This document shows positions 6,006-12,494 of a stretch of DNA of 22,064 nt, in pieces. Source of the stretch: a virus. Location of the stretch: positions 1-22,064 of the IMG/VR virus record IMGVR_UViG_3300032308_001010; one strand, 5' to 3'. Below the pieces are notes generated by a model. That model had not been told where the DNA came from and searched no databases. It saw only the letters and a list, made by a program, of their open reading frames with translations. Position 1 is the stretch's first letter, and every line of letters begins with the position of its first letter. The translations under genes were made by a program, and so were the position numbers.

Positions 6006-6344
6006 TTACTTTACAATTTCCAATCTTGGCGTTGCTGGTTCTCTGATCGCTCGAACGGTGATGAGGATCTGTTCTGCCAAAGTCAGCGCTTCGTCTTGGC
6101 TCATGTTTGCAATCAGTAGAGCTGTTGGATCTAGTTTCTCGCGATGTTTGGAATATCGATCAAAGCCTTCTTCTGTCTTGAGGCTTTCAACTTTGCCATA
6201 ATCGGCCAAGTCTGCGATGTAGTCCGGGTGGACTTCGTTGCCGGTTTCTTCTATCAAATCAAGGACGGCATCTCGTTCTTCTAAATAAATCGCTAGGCGT
6301 CCTTCGTTGCCATGAACTGAAAATAAAGGCTCGCGATATTTCAT
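6006..6344 (-). CDS. hypothetical phage protein, 112 aa
   Basis: I do not recognise this protein. It is acidic and mostly helical by eye, with no cysteine pairs, membrane segment or nucleotide-binding loop. The middle (HPDYIADLADYGKVESLK) and the end (DEALTLAEQILITVRAIRE) suggest two amphipathic helices. It is the second gene of the leftward early operon. Its ATG overlaps the upstream stop as ATGA and its stop abuts the resolvase start. Confidence 0.75.
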   Translation of the reverse strand: MKYREPLFSVHGNEGRLAIYLEERDAVLDLIEETGNEVHPDYIADLADYGKVESLKTEEGFDRYSKHREKLDPTALLIANMSQDEALTLAEQILITVRAIREPATPRLEIVK

Positions 6345-6499
6345 CGGCGGATTGCCTTTGTGATCTTGAGTTGCTTGCTTTCGTATTGCATGGCTTCTCG
6401 GATCTGTTCTTCAAGTGGGTCATTCTGCCATCGCAATAATAATGCGGTGATAATTCCTGCCGCTGCAATCCCTGCTCCGATGATGAGTTGTACTTCCAT
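6341..6499 (-). CDS. small single-pass membrane protein, 52 aa (first gene of early operon)
   Basis: The protein starts with a hydrophobic segment, roughly residues 3-22 (VQLIIGAGIAAAGIITALLL), which would span the membrane once. A charged amphipathic tail with alternating Lys/Glu follows. The frame stays open to 6598, but the ATG at 6499 has a GGGGG Shine-Dalgarno four bases upstream and was preferred. It is the first leftward gene after the divergent intergenic region, so it should be expressed early. The function is unknown; small early membrane proteins of phages often target host envelope processes or superinfection, but nothing here shows that. Confidence 0.7.
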   Translation of the reverse strand: MEVQLIIGAGIAAAGIITALLLRWQNDPLEEQIREAMQYESKQLKITKAIRR

Positions 6500-6625
6500 C
6501 TTTCCCCCGATCTTGTGGCGCTGTGCCTTATTGTCGCCAATTGTGGGGGCTACTGGGGCTGTTTGTGGGTTAGCCACGCCGTTGCTCCGCCGGGGCACTG
6601 GCGCTCACGCTCAGTTTGCCCTGCC

Positions 6626-6634
6626 TGTGGATAA
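6626..6634 (-). promoter_or_regulatory. consensus DnaA box
   Basis: The minus strand reads TTATCCACA, the exact DnaA-box consensus, in the middle of the divergent intergenic region. Only one perfect copy was seen, so it may be a host-DnaA binding site for an origin or a regulator site, or a chance match to a nine-base word. Confidence 0.4.
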
Positions 6635-6708
6635 AACTCACAAGGTTCAGGCGCGTTGCTGTATTGCTTATTGTATGGACAAGCCCTAAGTTATGGGTGT
6701 GGGCAAGA

Positions 6709-6736
6709 GGGGAAACTCCCCGAGGCCTACGGGGGG
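6709..6736 (+). promoter_or_regulatory. two mutually exclusive hairpins covering a ribosome binding site
   Basis: Hairpin A is GGGGA-AAC-TCCCC (6709-6721). Hairpin B uses the same C-run: CTCCCCG (6716-6722) pairs with CGGGGGG (6730-6736) around the loop AGGCCTA, with one G-U pair. The G-run in hairpin B is the Shine-Dalgarno of the gene starting at 6744. If A forms the site is free, and if B forms it is hidden. This would be a simple on/off leader for the rightward operon. It is seen in sequence only; no ligand or protein is known. Confidence 0.4.
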
Positions 6737-6743
6737 TAATAAA

Positions 6744-7046
6744 ATGTCAGTCTTAACTCTTGAAGATTTAATCGTCGAAGCCGTTACCGAGCTTGCGATC
6801 TCTGGCGAGTGCGATGTTCCGGTTGATAATAGATGGAACGGCGCTGATCTCGTTTCTGCTGGTTATTACGAGAAGGTTCCTTATGCCAGAGGTTACAGCA
6901 TGAAGAATGGCGTGCGTCTAACTGTGGAAGATGAAAGCATTCATATTTACAAGATTGAGAACTGGGGAACTTCTGCTCATGTTCAATTCTCTGGTGAGAT
7001 GGTTTCTTCTTCTGTGTTCGTTGCGATCGTGAAGGAGTGGATCTAA
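6744..7046 (+). CDS. hypothetical phage protein, 100 aa (first gene of rightward island)
   Basis: I do not recognise this protein. It is acidic with mixed helix and strand: an N-terminal helix (LEDLIVEAVTELAI), then beta-like segments rich in Tyr, Val and Ile. It has one cysteine and no membrane segment. An in-frame start exists at 6693, but the ATG at 6744 has the G-run Shine-Dalgarno seven bases upstream, which the upstream start lacks. It is followed directly by the next gene (TAATG overlap). Confidence 0.75.
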   Translation: MSVLTLEDLIVEAVTELAISGECDVPVDNRWNGADLVSAGYYEKVPYARGYSMKNGVRLTVEDESIHIYKIENWGTSAHVQFSGEMVSSSVFVAIVKEWI

Positions 7047-7282
7047 TGTCTCAGCGTCTATGGGTTTCTGATAATGGCGATGTGGTCTGCGAAGATCACA
7101 CTGGAATGTATCTTCGTTGCGCAATTGAAGCGAAGCCGAAGGCGGTCAAGCATCGCACTCCGCTTGGCAATTGGTCGCTCTATTTCACGCATCTTCTTGG
7201 TGGCGAGAATCTGGTCTGCGAGACTTGCGTTCCCTGGAATTCTCCTGATCATCCTTCTAATAAAATGAAAGCAGGTGCATAA
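7046..7282 (+). CDS. hypothetical phage protein, 78 aa
   Basis: I do not recognise this protein. It holds four cysteines, two of them as a CETC pair late in the protein (about residues 58-61), which could be half of a metal site. The ATG at 7046 overlaps the previous stop (TAATG) and has GAAGGAG upstream at normal spacing. The stop overlaps the next ATG in the same way. Confidence 0.7.
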   Translation: MSQRLWVSDNGDVVCEDHTGMYLRCAIEAKPKAVKHRTPLGNWSLYFTHLLGGENLVCETCVPWNSPDHPSNKMKAGA

Positions 7283-7464
7283 TGTCTTGGTATAAATTGG
7301 TTTCCGATACAAAGGTTGCAGGCTTGCCTGATTGCGAGGCTTGCGATGGTCGCTGGCAGGCGATCTTCAAGAAGCAATATCAACTTCCAAATGGCGATCG
7401 CTACTGGATGGATGTTTGCGTCTTCTGCTCCGGAAAAAACCGCGATTTCGAGGTGCAGTCATGA
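7282..7464 (+). CDS. small zinc-ribbon-like protein, 60 aa
   Basis: Two CxxC pairs (CEAC near residue 18-21 and CVFC near 46-49), separated by a strand-rich middle, give the spacing of a small treble-clef or zinc-ribbon fold. Nothing else identifies it. It overlaps both neighbours (TAATG before, ATGA after). Zinc-ribbon miniproteins in phages often bind nucleic acid or host transcription machinery, but no target can be inferred here. Confidence 0.7.
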   Translation: MSWYKLVSDTKVAGLPDCEACDGRWQAIFKKQYQLPNGDRYWMDVCVFCSGKNRDFEVQS

Positions 7465-7619
7465 GCAATAATTCTTTCTTTTGTGAGTGCGCTCTTTGTG
7501 GTTTCAATGCCGTTCTGGTTTATCGCTGGTATCAATACGACAATGGTGAACAGTCGCGGATTCCAGTTTGTCCTGCATGTGCCAATCTTCATGATCTTCT
7601 AGTGAAAGGTAAGAAATAA
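7461..7619 (+). CDS. second small zinc-ribbon-like protein, 52 aa
   Basis: A cysteine cluster CECALC near residues 8-13 and CPAC near 37-40 form a second two-knuckle metal site in the gene right after a similar protein. The two share size and layout but little sequence, so they may be old paralogs or convergent. The start at 7461 overlaps the previous stop as ATGA. The function is unknown. Confidence 0.7.
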   Translation: MSNNSFFCECALCGFNAVLVYRWYQYDNGEQSRIPVCPACANLHDLLVKGKK

Positions 7620-7790
7620 ATGGGTGCTATGAAAGCCGTTCTAATGGATATCAGCGAGGGCATGACTCTTGCTGGTCGCAATCTGGTCGATTCTGCTGAG
7701 GCACAGGATCCAGAATTGATGGAGGCGGTTATGGTCAATATCTTAGATTCCCTGCCTTCTTATCTGAAAGCTTTGAGAGGTGAAGCGTGA
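7620..7790 (+). CDS. small hypothetical protein, 56 aa
   Basis: I do not recognise this protein. It is methionine-rich (seven in 56 residues) and looks wholly helical (MTLAGRNLVDSAEAQDPELM and a second helix ending KALRGEA). The ATG at 7620 follows the previous TAA without a gap, and ATG 7629 is an alternative. The stop overlaps the next GTG as GTGA. Confidence 0.65.
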   Translation: MGAMKAVLMDISEGMTLAGRNLVDSAEAQDPELMEAVMVNILDSLPSYLKALRGEA

Positions 7791-7954
7791 AAATGGATCC
7801 GAAGTTCGTGCGTCGTCGTCGCGCAGTGGCGATCGTGATCGGCTTGCTCTTGCTGAGCCTGTTCACATATGCCACTCGCGATGTTTGCTGGACTGGTTCT
7901 GGCTATGGCTCTTGCTCTGTAATGATTGACGAGGTGATCTCGGATGGCCGTTAA
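7787..7954 (+). CDS. small signal-anchor membrane protein, 55 aa
   Basis: An arginine-rich start (FVRRRR) is followed by one hydrophobic segment (AVAIVIGLLLLSLFTYA, about residues 15-31), then an external tail with two cysteines (DVCWTGSGYGSC) that could form a disulfide. This fits an N-in, C-out anchor. The GTG at 7787 is coupled to the upstream stop, and an ATG two codons later (7793) is equally possible. The function is unknown. Confidence 0.65.
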   Translation: MKMDPKFVRRRRAVAIVIGLLLLSLFTYATRDVCWTGSGYGSCSVMIDEVISDGR

Positions 7955-8075
7955 GAAGGCGCGTTCCGTCCGGGTGTCCGATTCCCTGTGGCAAGCGGTC
8001 AAAGATAAGGCTGAAACGGATCAGAAATCGGTCAGCGAAGTCATCGTGGATGCCCTGAAAGCCTACGTGCGATGA
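7944..8075 (+). CDS. ribbon-helix-helix DNA-binding protein, 43 aa
   Basis: The sequence has the minimal Arc/CopG plan: a basic strand (KKARSVRVSDSLW), a first helix (LWQAVKDKAE), a turn, and a second helix (VSEVIVDALKAYV). At 43 residues it is about the smallest working form of the fold and would act as a dimer. It probably represses its own operon or another phage promoter. It overlaps the upstream gene by eleven bases and the next as ATGA. Confidence 0.8.
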   Translation: MAVKKARSVRVSDSLWQAVKDKAETDQKSVSEVIVDALKAYVR

Positions 8076-8314
8076 ATTGGTGGCATCTAATCTCTGCGCC
8101 TTTGGCTGGCATCCTTGCTCTGGCTTATGGTCGTCGGATCTGGTTCTGGTTTGCTGTGGGTTTATTCTTTGGATTCTGGTCTTTATTGATCGTGCTTCTG
8201 CCTAGAAAGGAGTTGCGCGTTCCCACTCTTCCCGATTGGTTCCTTGTCTATTGGGGCAATCGGGCGATTGCAAAGGAGATGCGATCTATCCGGGATCCAT
8301 CCGATCTCCTTTAG
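8072..8314 (+). CDS. membrane protein with two hydrophobic segments, 80 aa
   Basis: Residues 3-20 (WWHLISAPLAGILALAYG) and 23-43 (IWFWFAVGLFFGFWSLLIVLL) are strongly hydrophobic and tryptophan/phenylalanine-rich. They are followed by a basic junction (PRKELR) and a soluble C-terminal part of about 30 residues. It is the last gene of the rightward island, ten bases before the terminator stem. The topology is holin-like, but it is distant from the endolysin, so another membrane role is as likely. Confidence 0.7.
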   Translation: MNWWHLISAPLAGILALAYGRRIWFWFAVGLFFGFWSLLIVLLPRKELRVPTLPDWFLVYWGNRAIAKEMRSIRDPSDLL

Positions 8315-8323
8315 CGAGAAATG

Positions 8324-8361
8324 CCCCCCACCGCCTGTTTATTGGCTGTGGGGGGTATTTT
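8324..8361. terminator. bidirectional Rho-independent terminator between convergent operons
   Basis: CCCCCCAC (8324-8331) pairs with GTGGGGGG (8348-8355). One mismatch follows and then GCC/GGC continues the stem around the loop TGTTTATT. On the plus strand it is followed by TATTTT (8356-8361). It lies exactly between the stop of the rightward island and the last late gene on the other strand, so it probably ends both transcripts, most efficiently the rightward one. Confidence 0.88.
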
Positions 8362-9224
8362 CATGCCTTGAGCGCCCTAGCGATTCCTTCTTCTAGGCTG
8401 ATCTTTGGCTCGTAAATCTGGAACATCTTTGTGGGGTCGCCTACTCGGTATTCGACTCCGCTTGGCTTTCCTGGGTGCTTCTTAATCGGTGCGAGGTATC
8501 CCTGCGCCAACATGATCATCTCTGCGAGCTGGATGAATGAAGTCGGTCGTCCGGTGCAAAGGTTCAAGGTTTGGATGTCGTTTGTGATCGCTTCGAACGT
8601 AGCTGCAACGACGTCGTCTATGTGAATAAAGTCGCGCACTTGCTCGCCTGTTCCCCATACTTCGAATGGGTCAAGTTTGGCTTTGCCGCGTGCGATCAAT
8701 GATGGGAATGGGTAATCGAGCGCTTGGTCGCTGCCATATCCGCTAAATGGGCGCAGGATGTTGACTTTGATTCCTTCTGCTCTGGCGTATTTTGCCAAAG
8801 TCTCGCCGGTCAATTTTGCCCATCCATAACTGAAATCTGGCGTGCGAATGTGGTCAAGATTGATGTCGCCTTCTCGAAGGCGTTGCTGGTAGGCGGCTCT
8901 TTGTAGGTAGATCGGATAAGCCGCCGAGCTGCTGTAATAAACGAGATGCTTTGGCTTGGTTCGCACCGCCCACTGGAACATGTCGCTGTCGATCGCGAGG
9001 TCGCTGGCAACGGCCAAAGGGTTCCCTTCAATCGTGGCTCTGCCGCCGACGATCGCGGCGAGGTGAATAACGACGTCGTATCTGGTGTCGTCCTTCTTGA
9101 AGAAATCCCTGCAATCAATTCCGTTTGCGATGTCGATGCCGGTGATCTCATGGCCTTTGTCGTCTAGTGCTCTGTGGAAAGCGCGGCCAACGAAGCCGGC
9201 GTCTCCTGTTATTAGAATTTTCAT
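8361..9224 (-). CDS. NAD-dependent sugar epimerase/dehydratase (extended SDR)
   Basis: This 287-residue extended short-chain dehydrogenase has the nucleotide-binding TGDAGFVG near the start, then HLAAIVGG (about residue 55), the serine segment YYSSSAAY and the catalytic YGWAK pair (Y and K four apart). A late RDFIHIDDVVAAT block is typical of UDP-glucose-4-epimerase and GDP-sugar epimerase relatives. It would interconvert a nucleotide sugar in the cytoplasm. The neighbouring genes are two glycosyltransferases, so it likely supplies their donor. The ATG at 9224 overlaps the upstream stop as ATGA, the common junction here; ATG 9233 is an alternative. It is the last gene of the late block. Confidence 0.9.
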   Translation of the reverse strand: MKILITGDAGFVGRAFHRALDDKGHEITGIDIANGIDCRDFFKKDDTRYDVVIHLAAIVGGRATIEGNPLAVASDLAIDSDMFQWAVRTKPKHLVYYSSSAAYPIYLQRAAYQQRLREGDINLDHIRTPDFSYGWAKLTGETLAKYARAEGIKVNILRPFSGYGSDQALDYPFPSLIARGKAKLDPFEVWGTGEQVRDFIHIDDVVAATFEAITNDIQTLNLCTGRPTSFIQLAEMIMLAQGYLAPIKKHPGKPSGVEYRVGDPTKMFQIYEPKISLEEGIARALKA

Positions 9225-9937
9225 ATGAGCCATTCTGTCAGGTATTTGTCGCTTCCTGATTCGCTCTTTGCCATCGCCTGGTCAATGCTGAAGACGAAGC
9301 GATCGTCTGCTTCTAAAGCTGCCCCTATGTGGTGCAGAGTGGCCTTCTTTGCGATCGGAAATGACCGGCGCTTGCTCTGGCCTTCTGTGGGGGTTTCGTA
9401 GCTCTCATCGTGTATCAGGGTGCTGTCCTTGATCAACGGCCAAATGTAGGCTGCCAGCCAGTCCTGGTCTTGCGTGTAGTAATTCTTCGCCGCTTCTGTT
9501 TCGTGCAAATCTGCCGGGATTGCCCTGGTTCGAGCTGCAAACATGCCGGCGCTGATCTTGTAATTGTGGCCTGTGGGGTGGTCTTTCATAATGTGGAAAT
9601 CAAGGCCGCTTGCCAGAAACTCTTCGTGTGCGATCCGTTCCCGGTGCGTCAGTCTGGCATCCGCATCCCGGCTGAGAACGACGTCGAAGTCCTGGTCTGC
9701 CAAAGCCTGAAATCTCCAAAGTTTGGCTGTGTGGTCTTCTGGCCCATTCTGCTCTTCTAGCTGCACGTGGGGGAAGAGCTGCAATGTTTGCTTGATGGAT
9801 TCTGGAACGCTTGCCCCGGTGTAAAAGCGCAGTGTGAATCCTTTGAAGTGCCTAGTTGCCAGAATTGCGTTTTTGATCGCGCCGATCGTGTATCGCTCTT
9901 CGCTGCCGTATAACGAGTAGGCGATGAGCTGCTTCAT
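9221..9937 (-). CDS. glycosyltransferase, GT-A type, 238 aa
   Basis: The protein opens with a Rossmann-like strand and SLYGSEERYTIGAIKNAILA. A DxD-type motif sits in VVLSRDADARL (about residues 87-97), the metal and nucleotide-sugar site of GT-A enzymes. Late residues (KDHPTGHNYKISAGMFAAR) resemble the acceptor-side region of phage and bacterial glycosyltransferases of unknown linkage. It is coupled to the next gene upstream by ATGA and downstream to the epimerase, so the three act together. The likely target is a virion protein or host-surface glycan; the sequence does not say which. Confidence 0.8.
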   Translation of the reverse strand: MKQLIAYSLYGSEERYTIGAIKNAILATRHFKGFTLRFYTGASVPESIKQTLQLFPHVQLEEQNGPEDHTAKLWRFQALADQDFDVVLSRDADARLTHRERIAHEEFLASGLDFHIMKDHPTGHNYKISAGMFAARTRAIPADLHETEAAKNYYTQDQDWLAAYIWPLIKDSTLIHDESYETPTEGQSKRRSFPIAKKATLHHIGAALEADDRFVFSIDQAMAKSESGSDKYLTEWLI

Positions 9938-10611
9938 GGCTTCAGTTTGCGCTTAAGCAATTCGTAGGCTTCGCTCTGAATGTAGTTCTGGTAAGCGAGC
10001 GCGTCAAATGAATATATTTCGGTCGCGTTGACTTCTTTGTATCCCTCATCCCATTCGGCTTTGCCGGCGCTTGGGTGCATGTGCTCAATGATCACGTGAT
10101 CAAGATAAGTCAGCGCCCCTAAATCTTGGCCTAGTTTCTTCCAGAAGTTATCAAGGTATAAATGCTTCATCTTTGGCGGAACCATGCCATCAAGCGCTTT
10201 GACGATGTCGCTGGTCATCGCAATCATGGTTGGAAGTCGCTCGCCTTGTAGTAGGTCGTTGCCGTAGGCCATTGACGGTCGCTTCTGCATCGCCTGAATA
10301 AGAATGCCATCCCACCCGGCTGTGCGTGGGCGGTGGTCGTCGCCTAAGAAGGCGAAGTATTTATATTCGCCCTTCTTTGCGATCGCACTGGCTGCCTTGT
10401 TGATTGGGTAAGCCATTCCCCGGGTTTCGTTCTCGATCGTCATGCACTTCTCTGCGCCTACTTCGTATTCATAGGCATCGTGCTCTGGATCGTTTGCGTC
10501 AATGACGAAGAGAATGTCTGAATGTGTGGAAAGTTTGTCATGCTCTGCCAATAGTTCGATTGCGTTGCGTGGGCGTCCTCTGGTTGGTACGAGGATAATC
10601 ATTTCGTTCAT
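9934..10611 (-). CDS. glycosyltransferase, GT2-like, 225 aa
   Basis: An N-terminal strand, IILVPTRGRPRN, is typical of family 2-like phage glycosyltransferases. It is followed by FVIDANDPEHDAYE (nucleotide-binding acidic pair) and FAFLGDDHRPRTAGWD near residue 90-105, where GDDHR is the DxD-like metal site. The late sequence YLDNFWKKLGQDLGALTYLDHV fits the acceptor domain. It overlaps both neighbours as ATGA. It forms a three-gene sugar cassette with the next glycosyltransferase and the epimerase. The donor sugar and acceptor are unknown. Confidence 0.83.
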   Translation of the reverse strand: MNEMIILVPTRGRPRNAIELLAEHDKLSTHSDILFVIDANDPEHDAYEYEVGAEKCMTIENETRGMAYPINKAASAIAKKGEYKYFAFLGDDHRPRTAGWDGILIQAMQKRPSMAYGNDLLQGERLPTMIAMTSDIVKALDGMVPPKMKHLYLDNFWKKLGQDLGALTYLDHVIIEHMHPSAGKAEWDEGYKEVNATEIYSFDALAYQNYIQSEAYELLKRKLKP

Positions 10612-10871
10612 TGATTCGTCGCAATCTCGCCGGCTATCGCTGCGTAGGCCGCTAAATCTACGAATGAGTCTTCTGTCTCCGTCTGCATCAAACGTGCGAC
10701 TTTAACTAGCGCCATGCATATCGCCACTTGCTGTGGGGTTATTTCGTGCTCTAGATATGTCGTCCATAAGTCTGCAATTCGGCGATGGTTGGTTCTTGGA
10801 TCGCCGTAGATGTTCTGGCGGTCTTTGGCTGTGAGTCGAGCTGCTTCTTGAAGAATATCCCCCCGATTCAT
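10608..10871 (-). CDS. DUF6378-like phage protein, 87 aa
   Basis: The pattern DRQNIYGDPRTNHRRIADLW, then ITPQQVAICMALVKVARL and DSFVDLAAYAAIAGE, is that of a small helical family common in phages (from memory, DUF6378, with distant resemblance to nucleotide-pyrophosphohydrolase helices). The conserved polar residues D, N, H and E/D suggest a binding site, but the activity is unknown. It lies between the lysis genes and the glycosyltransferases, with ATGA coupling to the latter. Confidence 0.78.
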   Translation of the reverse strand: MNRGDILQEAARLTAKDRQNIYGDPRTNHRRIADLWTTYLEHEITPQQVAICMALVKVARLMQTETEDSFVDLAAYAAIAGEIATNQ

Positions 10872-10874
10872 CGA

Positions 10875-11069
10875 CTACTTTGCTCCGCGTCCGAATTCGG
10901 TTGCTTTAGGATCGATCGCCTTCAAGATTGGCCCGGCGACTGCTGCGATTCCTGCTGCAAGATATTCCTTCAGTGGGCGGTTTGGATCTGCAAGATAAAG
11001 AGCTGCGATTGCCGCTGCTCCTGCTCGCAGGTAGGTCATGATGATCGCTTCAAGTTTGTTCTTATCCAT
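10875..11069 (-). CDS. small hydrophobic protein, possible holin, 64 aa
   Basis: Two hydrophobic stretches (about residues 10-30, MTYLRAGAAAIAALYLA, and 38-52, LAAGIAAVAGPILKAI) are separated by a short Asp/Pro/Arg turn, which fits a two-pass hairpin. The gene directly follows the endolysin, and a good Shine-Dalgarno (AAGGAGA) precedes the ATG at 11069. The position suggests a holin or holin partner, but the hydrophobic segments are short and alanine-rich, so this is moderate. Confidence 0.65.
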   Translation of the reverse strand: MDKNKLEAIIMTYLRAGAAAIAALYLADPNRPLKEYLAAGIAAVAGPILKAIDPKATEFGRGAK

Positions 11070-11571
11070 TTGTGATCTCCTTAAATTTAGGGCGTCCAAA
11101 TCCTACGATAAAGACTGGAATTGATGGCTTTACTTTGCCGCGATTCTTCTTCTTAAATGCTCGAATCTTCTGGCAAACTTCGCCGCCGTTGCGCTGGTCG
11201 CCCTTCTTGTCCGGGCTGGTGTTGCCTTCAATTGTGGTCACTGTGCCGTTGCCGTTATTGCTGATTACGATTCCAACGTGTGAAATGCGATCGAGCGCAT
11301 CTCCTGGAAAGTCAAAGAAGGCTATATCGCCTGGCTGTGGATCTGCTACTTCTGCAAGTGTCCAAGCGTTCTTGTCCATGAATGCTGTTGCTCCTGCTGG
11401 CGTGTATGTGCAGTTTGGAATCTTGATGCCGGCTTGCTTTGCGCACCAGTTCACGAATGCTCCGCACCATGCTTGCTTTGGCTTCTGATATTTTGTTTCG
11501 TTATCTTGAGGCCCTTCAATGTAGCCGAGTTCTGCTTTGGCTACATCTAGAAACTTCTCCAGTTGATTCAT
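11062..11571 (-). CDS. CHAP-domain endolysin
   Basis: This 169-residue protein has the CHAP amidase/peptidase core: the catalytic cysteine in WCGAFVNWCAK (about residue 36), PGDIAFFDF (about 80-88), the catalytic histidine in SHVGIVI (about 97) and a downstream EGN. It would cut peptide bonds or the amide link of host peptidoglycan at lysis. No separate wall-binding domain is evident; the basic tail after residue 135 (KKKNRGKVK) may serve that role. The gene overlaps the upstream membrane protein as ATGA and is followed by another small hydrophobic protein, forming a lysis cassette. Confidence 0.88.
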   Translation of the reverse strand: MNQLEKFLDVAKAELGYIEGPQDNETKYQKPKQAWCGAFVNWCAKQAGIKIPNCTYTPAGATAFMDKNAWTLAEVADPQPGDIAFFDFPGDALDRISHVGIVISNNGNGTVTTIEGNTSPDKKGDQRNGGEVCQKIRAFKKKNRGKVKPSIPVFIVGFGRPKFKEITNG

Positions 11572-11786
11572 TTCCTGCCCCCTCTTGGTTTGCTGTTTTC
11601 TAAGAGTAGGGTATAAATCTCATCCACTCTGGTTTCAACTCTGGAAATTCTATCGCTTACCGAGCTGCCGCCATTGGGTTTCAATTCGGCCAGATAATGC
11701 TTGACTAGCCATCTGGTGATCGCTGCAAATGCTCCGGCGATCGTAATAATTGAAACCGTCAAGGCTGCGTAATCCTGCGCTGTCAT
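11568..11786 (-). CDS. holin-like membrane protein with coiled-coil tail, 72 aa
   Basis: One transmembrane segment (about residues 6-27, YAALTVSIITIAGAFAAIT) is followed by a basic junction (KHYL) and a heptad-like helix (SDRISRVETRVDEIYTLLL), then a basic end. This single-pass plus coiled-coil design is common in holins next to endolysins. A longer frame exists, but the ATG at 11786 overlaps the previous stop (ATGA) and was chosen. Confidence 0.72.
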   Translation of the reverse strand: MTAQDYAALTVSIITIAGAFAAITRWLVKHYLAELKPNGGSSVSDRISRVETRVDEIYTLLLENSKPRGGRK

Positions 11787-12037
11787 TGGTTGACTTCCAA
11801 AATGTAAACAAGGGCGGTTCCGGTATTGGTTACGGCCCATACTTCTGTCGTCGCTGGCAGGTGCATTATGTCGTGGCTGTTGTTGTCGATCTTGGCTCCG
11901 TTTGAAGTGCTGACGGTGTTATCTCCGCCGATCCAAATATTGCCAGATTCGTTATGAATGTGGACTTCCCTGAAAATGTTGCCGGTTGCCACGATCTTCG
12001 TGGGGCTAGTCGTTACTGTCACTTGCGATGTGCGCAC
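11783..12037 (-). CDS. small virion-associated protein (hypothetical), 84 aa
   Basis: The product is beta-rich and polar throughout: VTVTTSPTKIV, EVHIHNESGNIWIGGDN, EVWAVTNTGTALVYILEV. From memory, similar short all-beta proteins (with the IWIGG and VTNTGT segments) lie in tail or lysis regions of many phages and are annotated as structural or hypothetical. The GTG start at 12037 has a strong AGGAGA Shine-Dalgarno. It may be a decoration or fibre-tip domain; no function can be stated. Confidence 0.7.
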   Translation of the reverse strand: MRTSQVTVTTSPTKIVATGNIFREVHIHNESGNIWIGGDNTVSTSNGAKIDNNSHDIMHLPATTEVWAVTNTGTALVYILEVNQ

Positions 12038-12143
12038 GTTTCTCTCCTGGTTTCTTCTGGATCCCCGATGCTTCTACTTCGTCGACGGCGTCGTCGATCG
12101 TCCGGGTTGGTTCCCGGGTGCAATCGCCTTCTGCGTATCCCAT
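12006..12143 (-). CDS. small hypothetical protein, 45 aa
   Basis: This short frame starts with an ATG immediately after the TAA of the upstream gene and ends inside the next gene, overlapping it by 32 bases. It fills what would otherwise be an untranslated gap. The product is charged and without recognisable features (MGYAEGDC at the start, an acidic helix, then a basic end). The Shine-Dalgarno of the following gene lies within it. It could be non-functional, but the position favours a coupled minor gene. Confidence 0.45.
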   Translation of the reverse strand: MGYAEGDCTREPTRTIDDAVDEVEASGIQKKPGEKRAHIASDSND

Positions 12144-12494
12144 TTATAGGGCGGCGATCTCGAATTCGATCCAGGATAAGGATTCCTCATCCCATGTATA
12201 ACGCTTGCCGTCTTCTGGCATTGGCGTCGGTGCTTGCCAGAATGATCCGCTTCGAATCCATGATGGATAAGGTTGCGGTGTTATGAAGATATCTTCTTCT
12301 TCGTTATATAAATATCCAATTCCTGCATATGTTCCGCGTATTTTTGAATTGTAAGATGTTCGTTTGCAGATTTGACCTTTAAAGTTGCCATACCAAGTTT
12401 CAGGATCTAATCCTTCTATCAATTCAGTTTCATCAATGCCAGTAATTACTTCAATCACGATGTTATCTTCGTTTAGAAATGCGTAGTGTGCCAT
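12144..12494 (-). CDS. phage tail-region protein of the NYAGIGYxY type, 116 aa
   Basis: Sequence features (MAHYAFLNEDNIVIEVI at the start; CKRTSYNSKIRGTYAGIGY in the middle; PYPSW and YTWDEESLSW at the end) match, from memory, a small protein found very widely in aquatic phages next to tail fibre genes, where it is thought to be structural or a fibre accessory. The frame extends three codons upstream, but the ATG at 12494 overlaps the previous stop as TAATG and was chosen. Confidence 0.78.
   Translation of the reverse strand: MAHYAFLNEDNIVIEVITGIDETELIEGLDPETWYGNFKGQICKRTSYNSKIRGTYAGIGYLYNEEEDIFITPQPYPSWIRSGSFWQAPTPMPEDGKRYTWDEESLSWIEFEIAAL

Larger units (their letters stand above)
6500..6743. 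promoter_or_regulatory. divergent intergenic control region
   Basis: This is the only long non-coding stretch in the window, lying between the leftward early block and the rightward small-gene island, so promoters for both must be here or just inside. The octamer CTTATTGT occurs twice in direct orientation (6527-6534 and 6667-6674). A consensus DnaA box and a structured leader are listed separately. I could not identify convincing -35/-10 pairs on either strand. It is also the most likely place for a replication origin in this window, but that is inference. Confidence 0.55.

Noticed and set aside
6693-6743. Upstream in-frame start for the first rightward gene
   Set aside because: It has no Shine-Dalgarno and would translate through the hairpin leader; the start at 6744 has a good G-run site.
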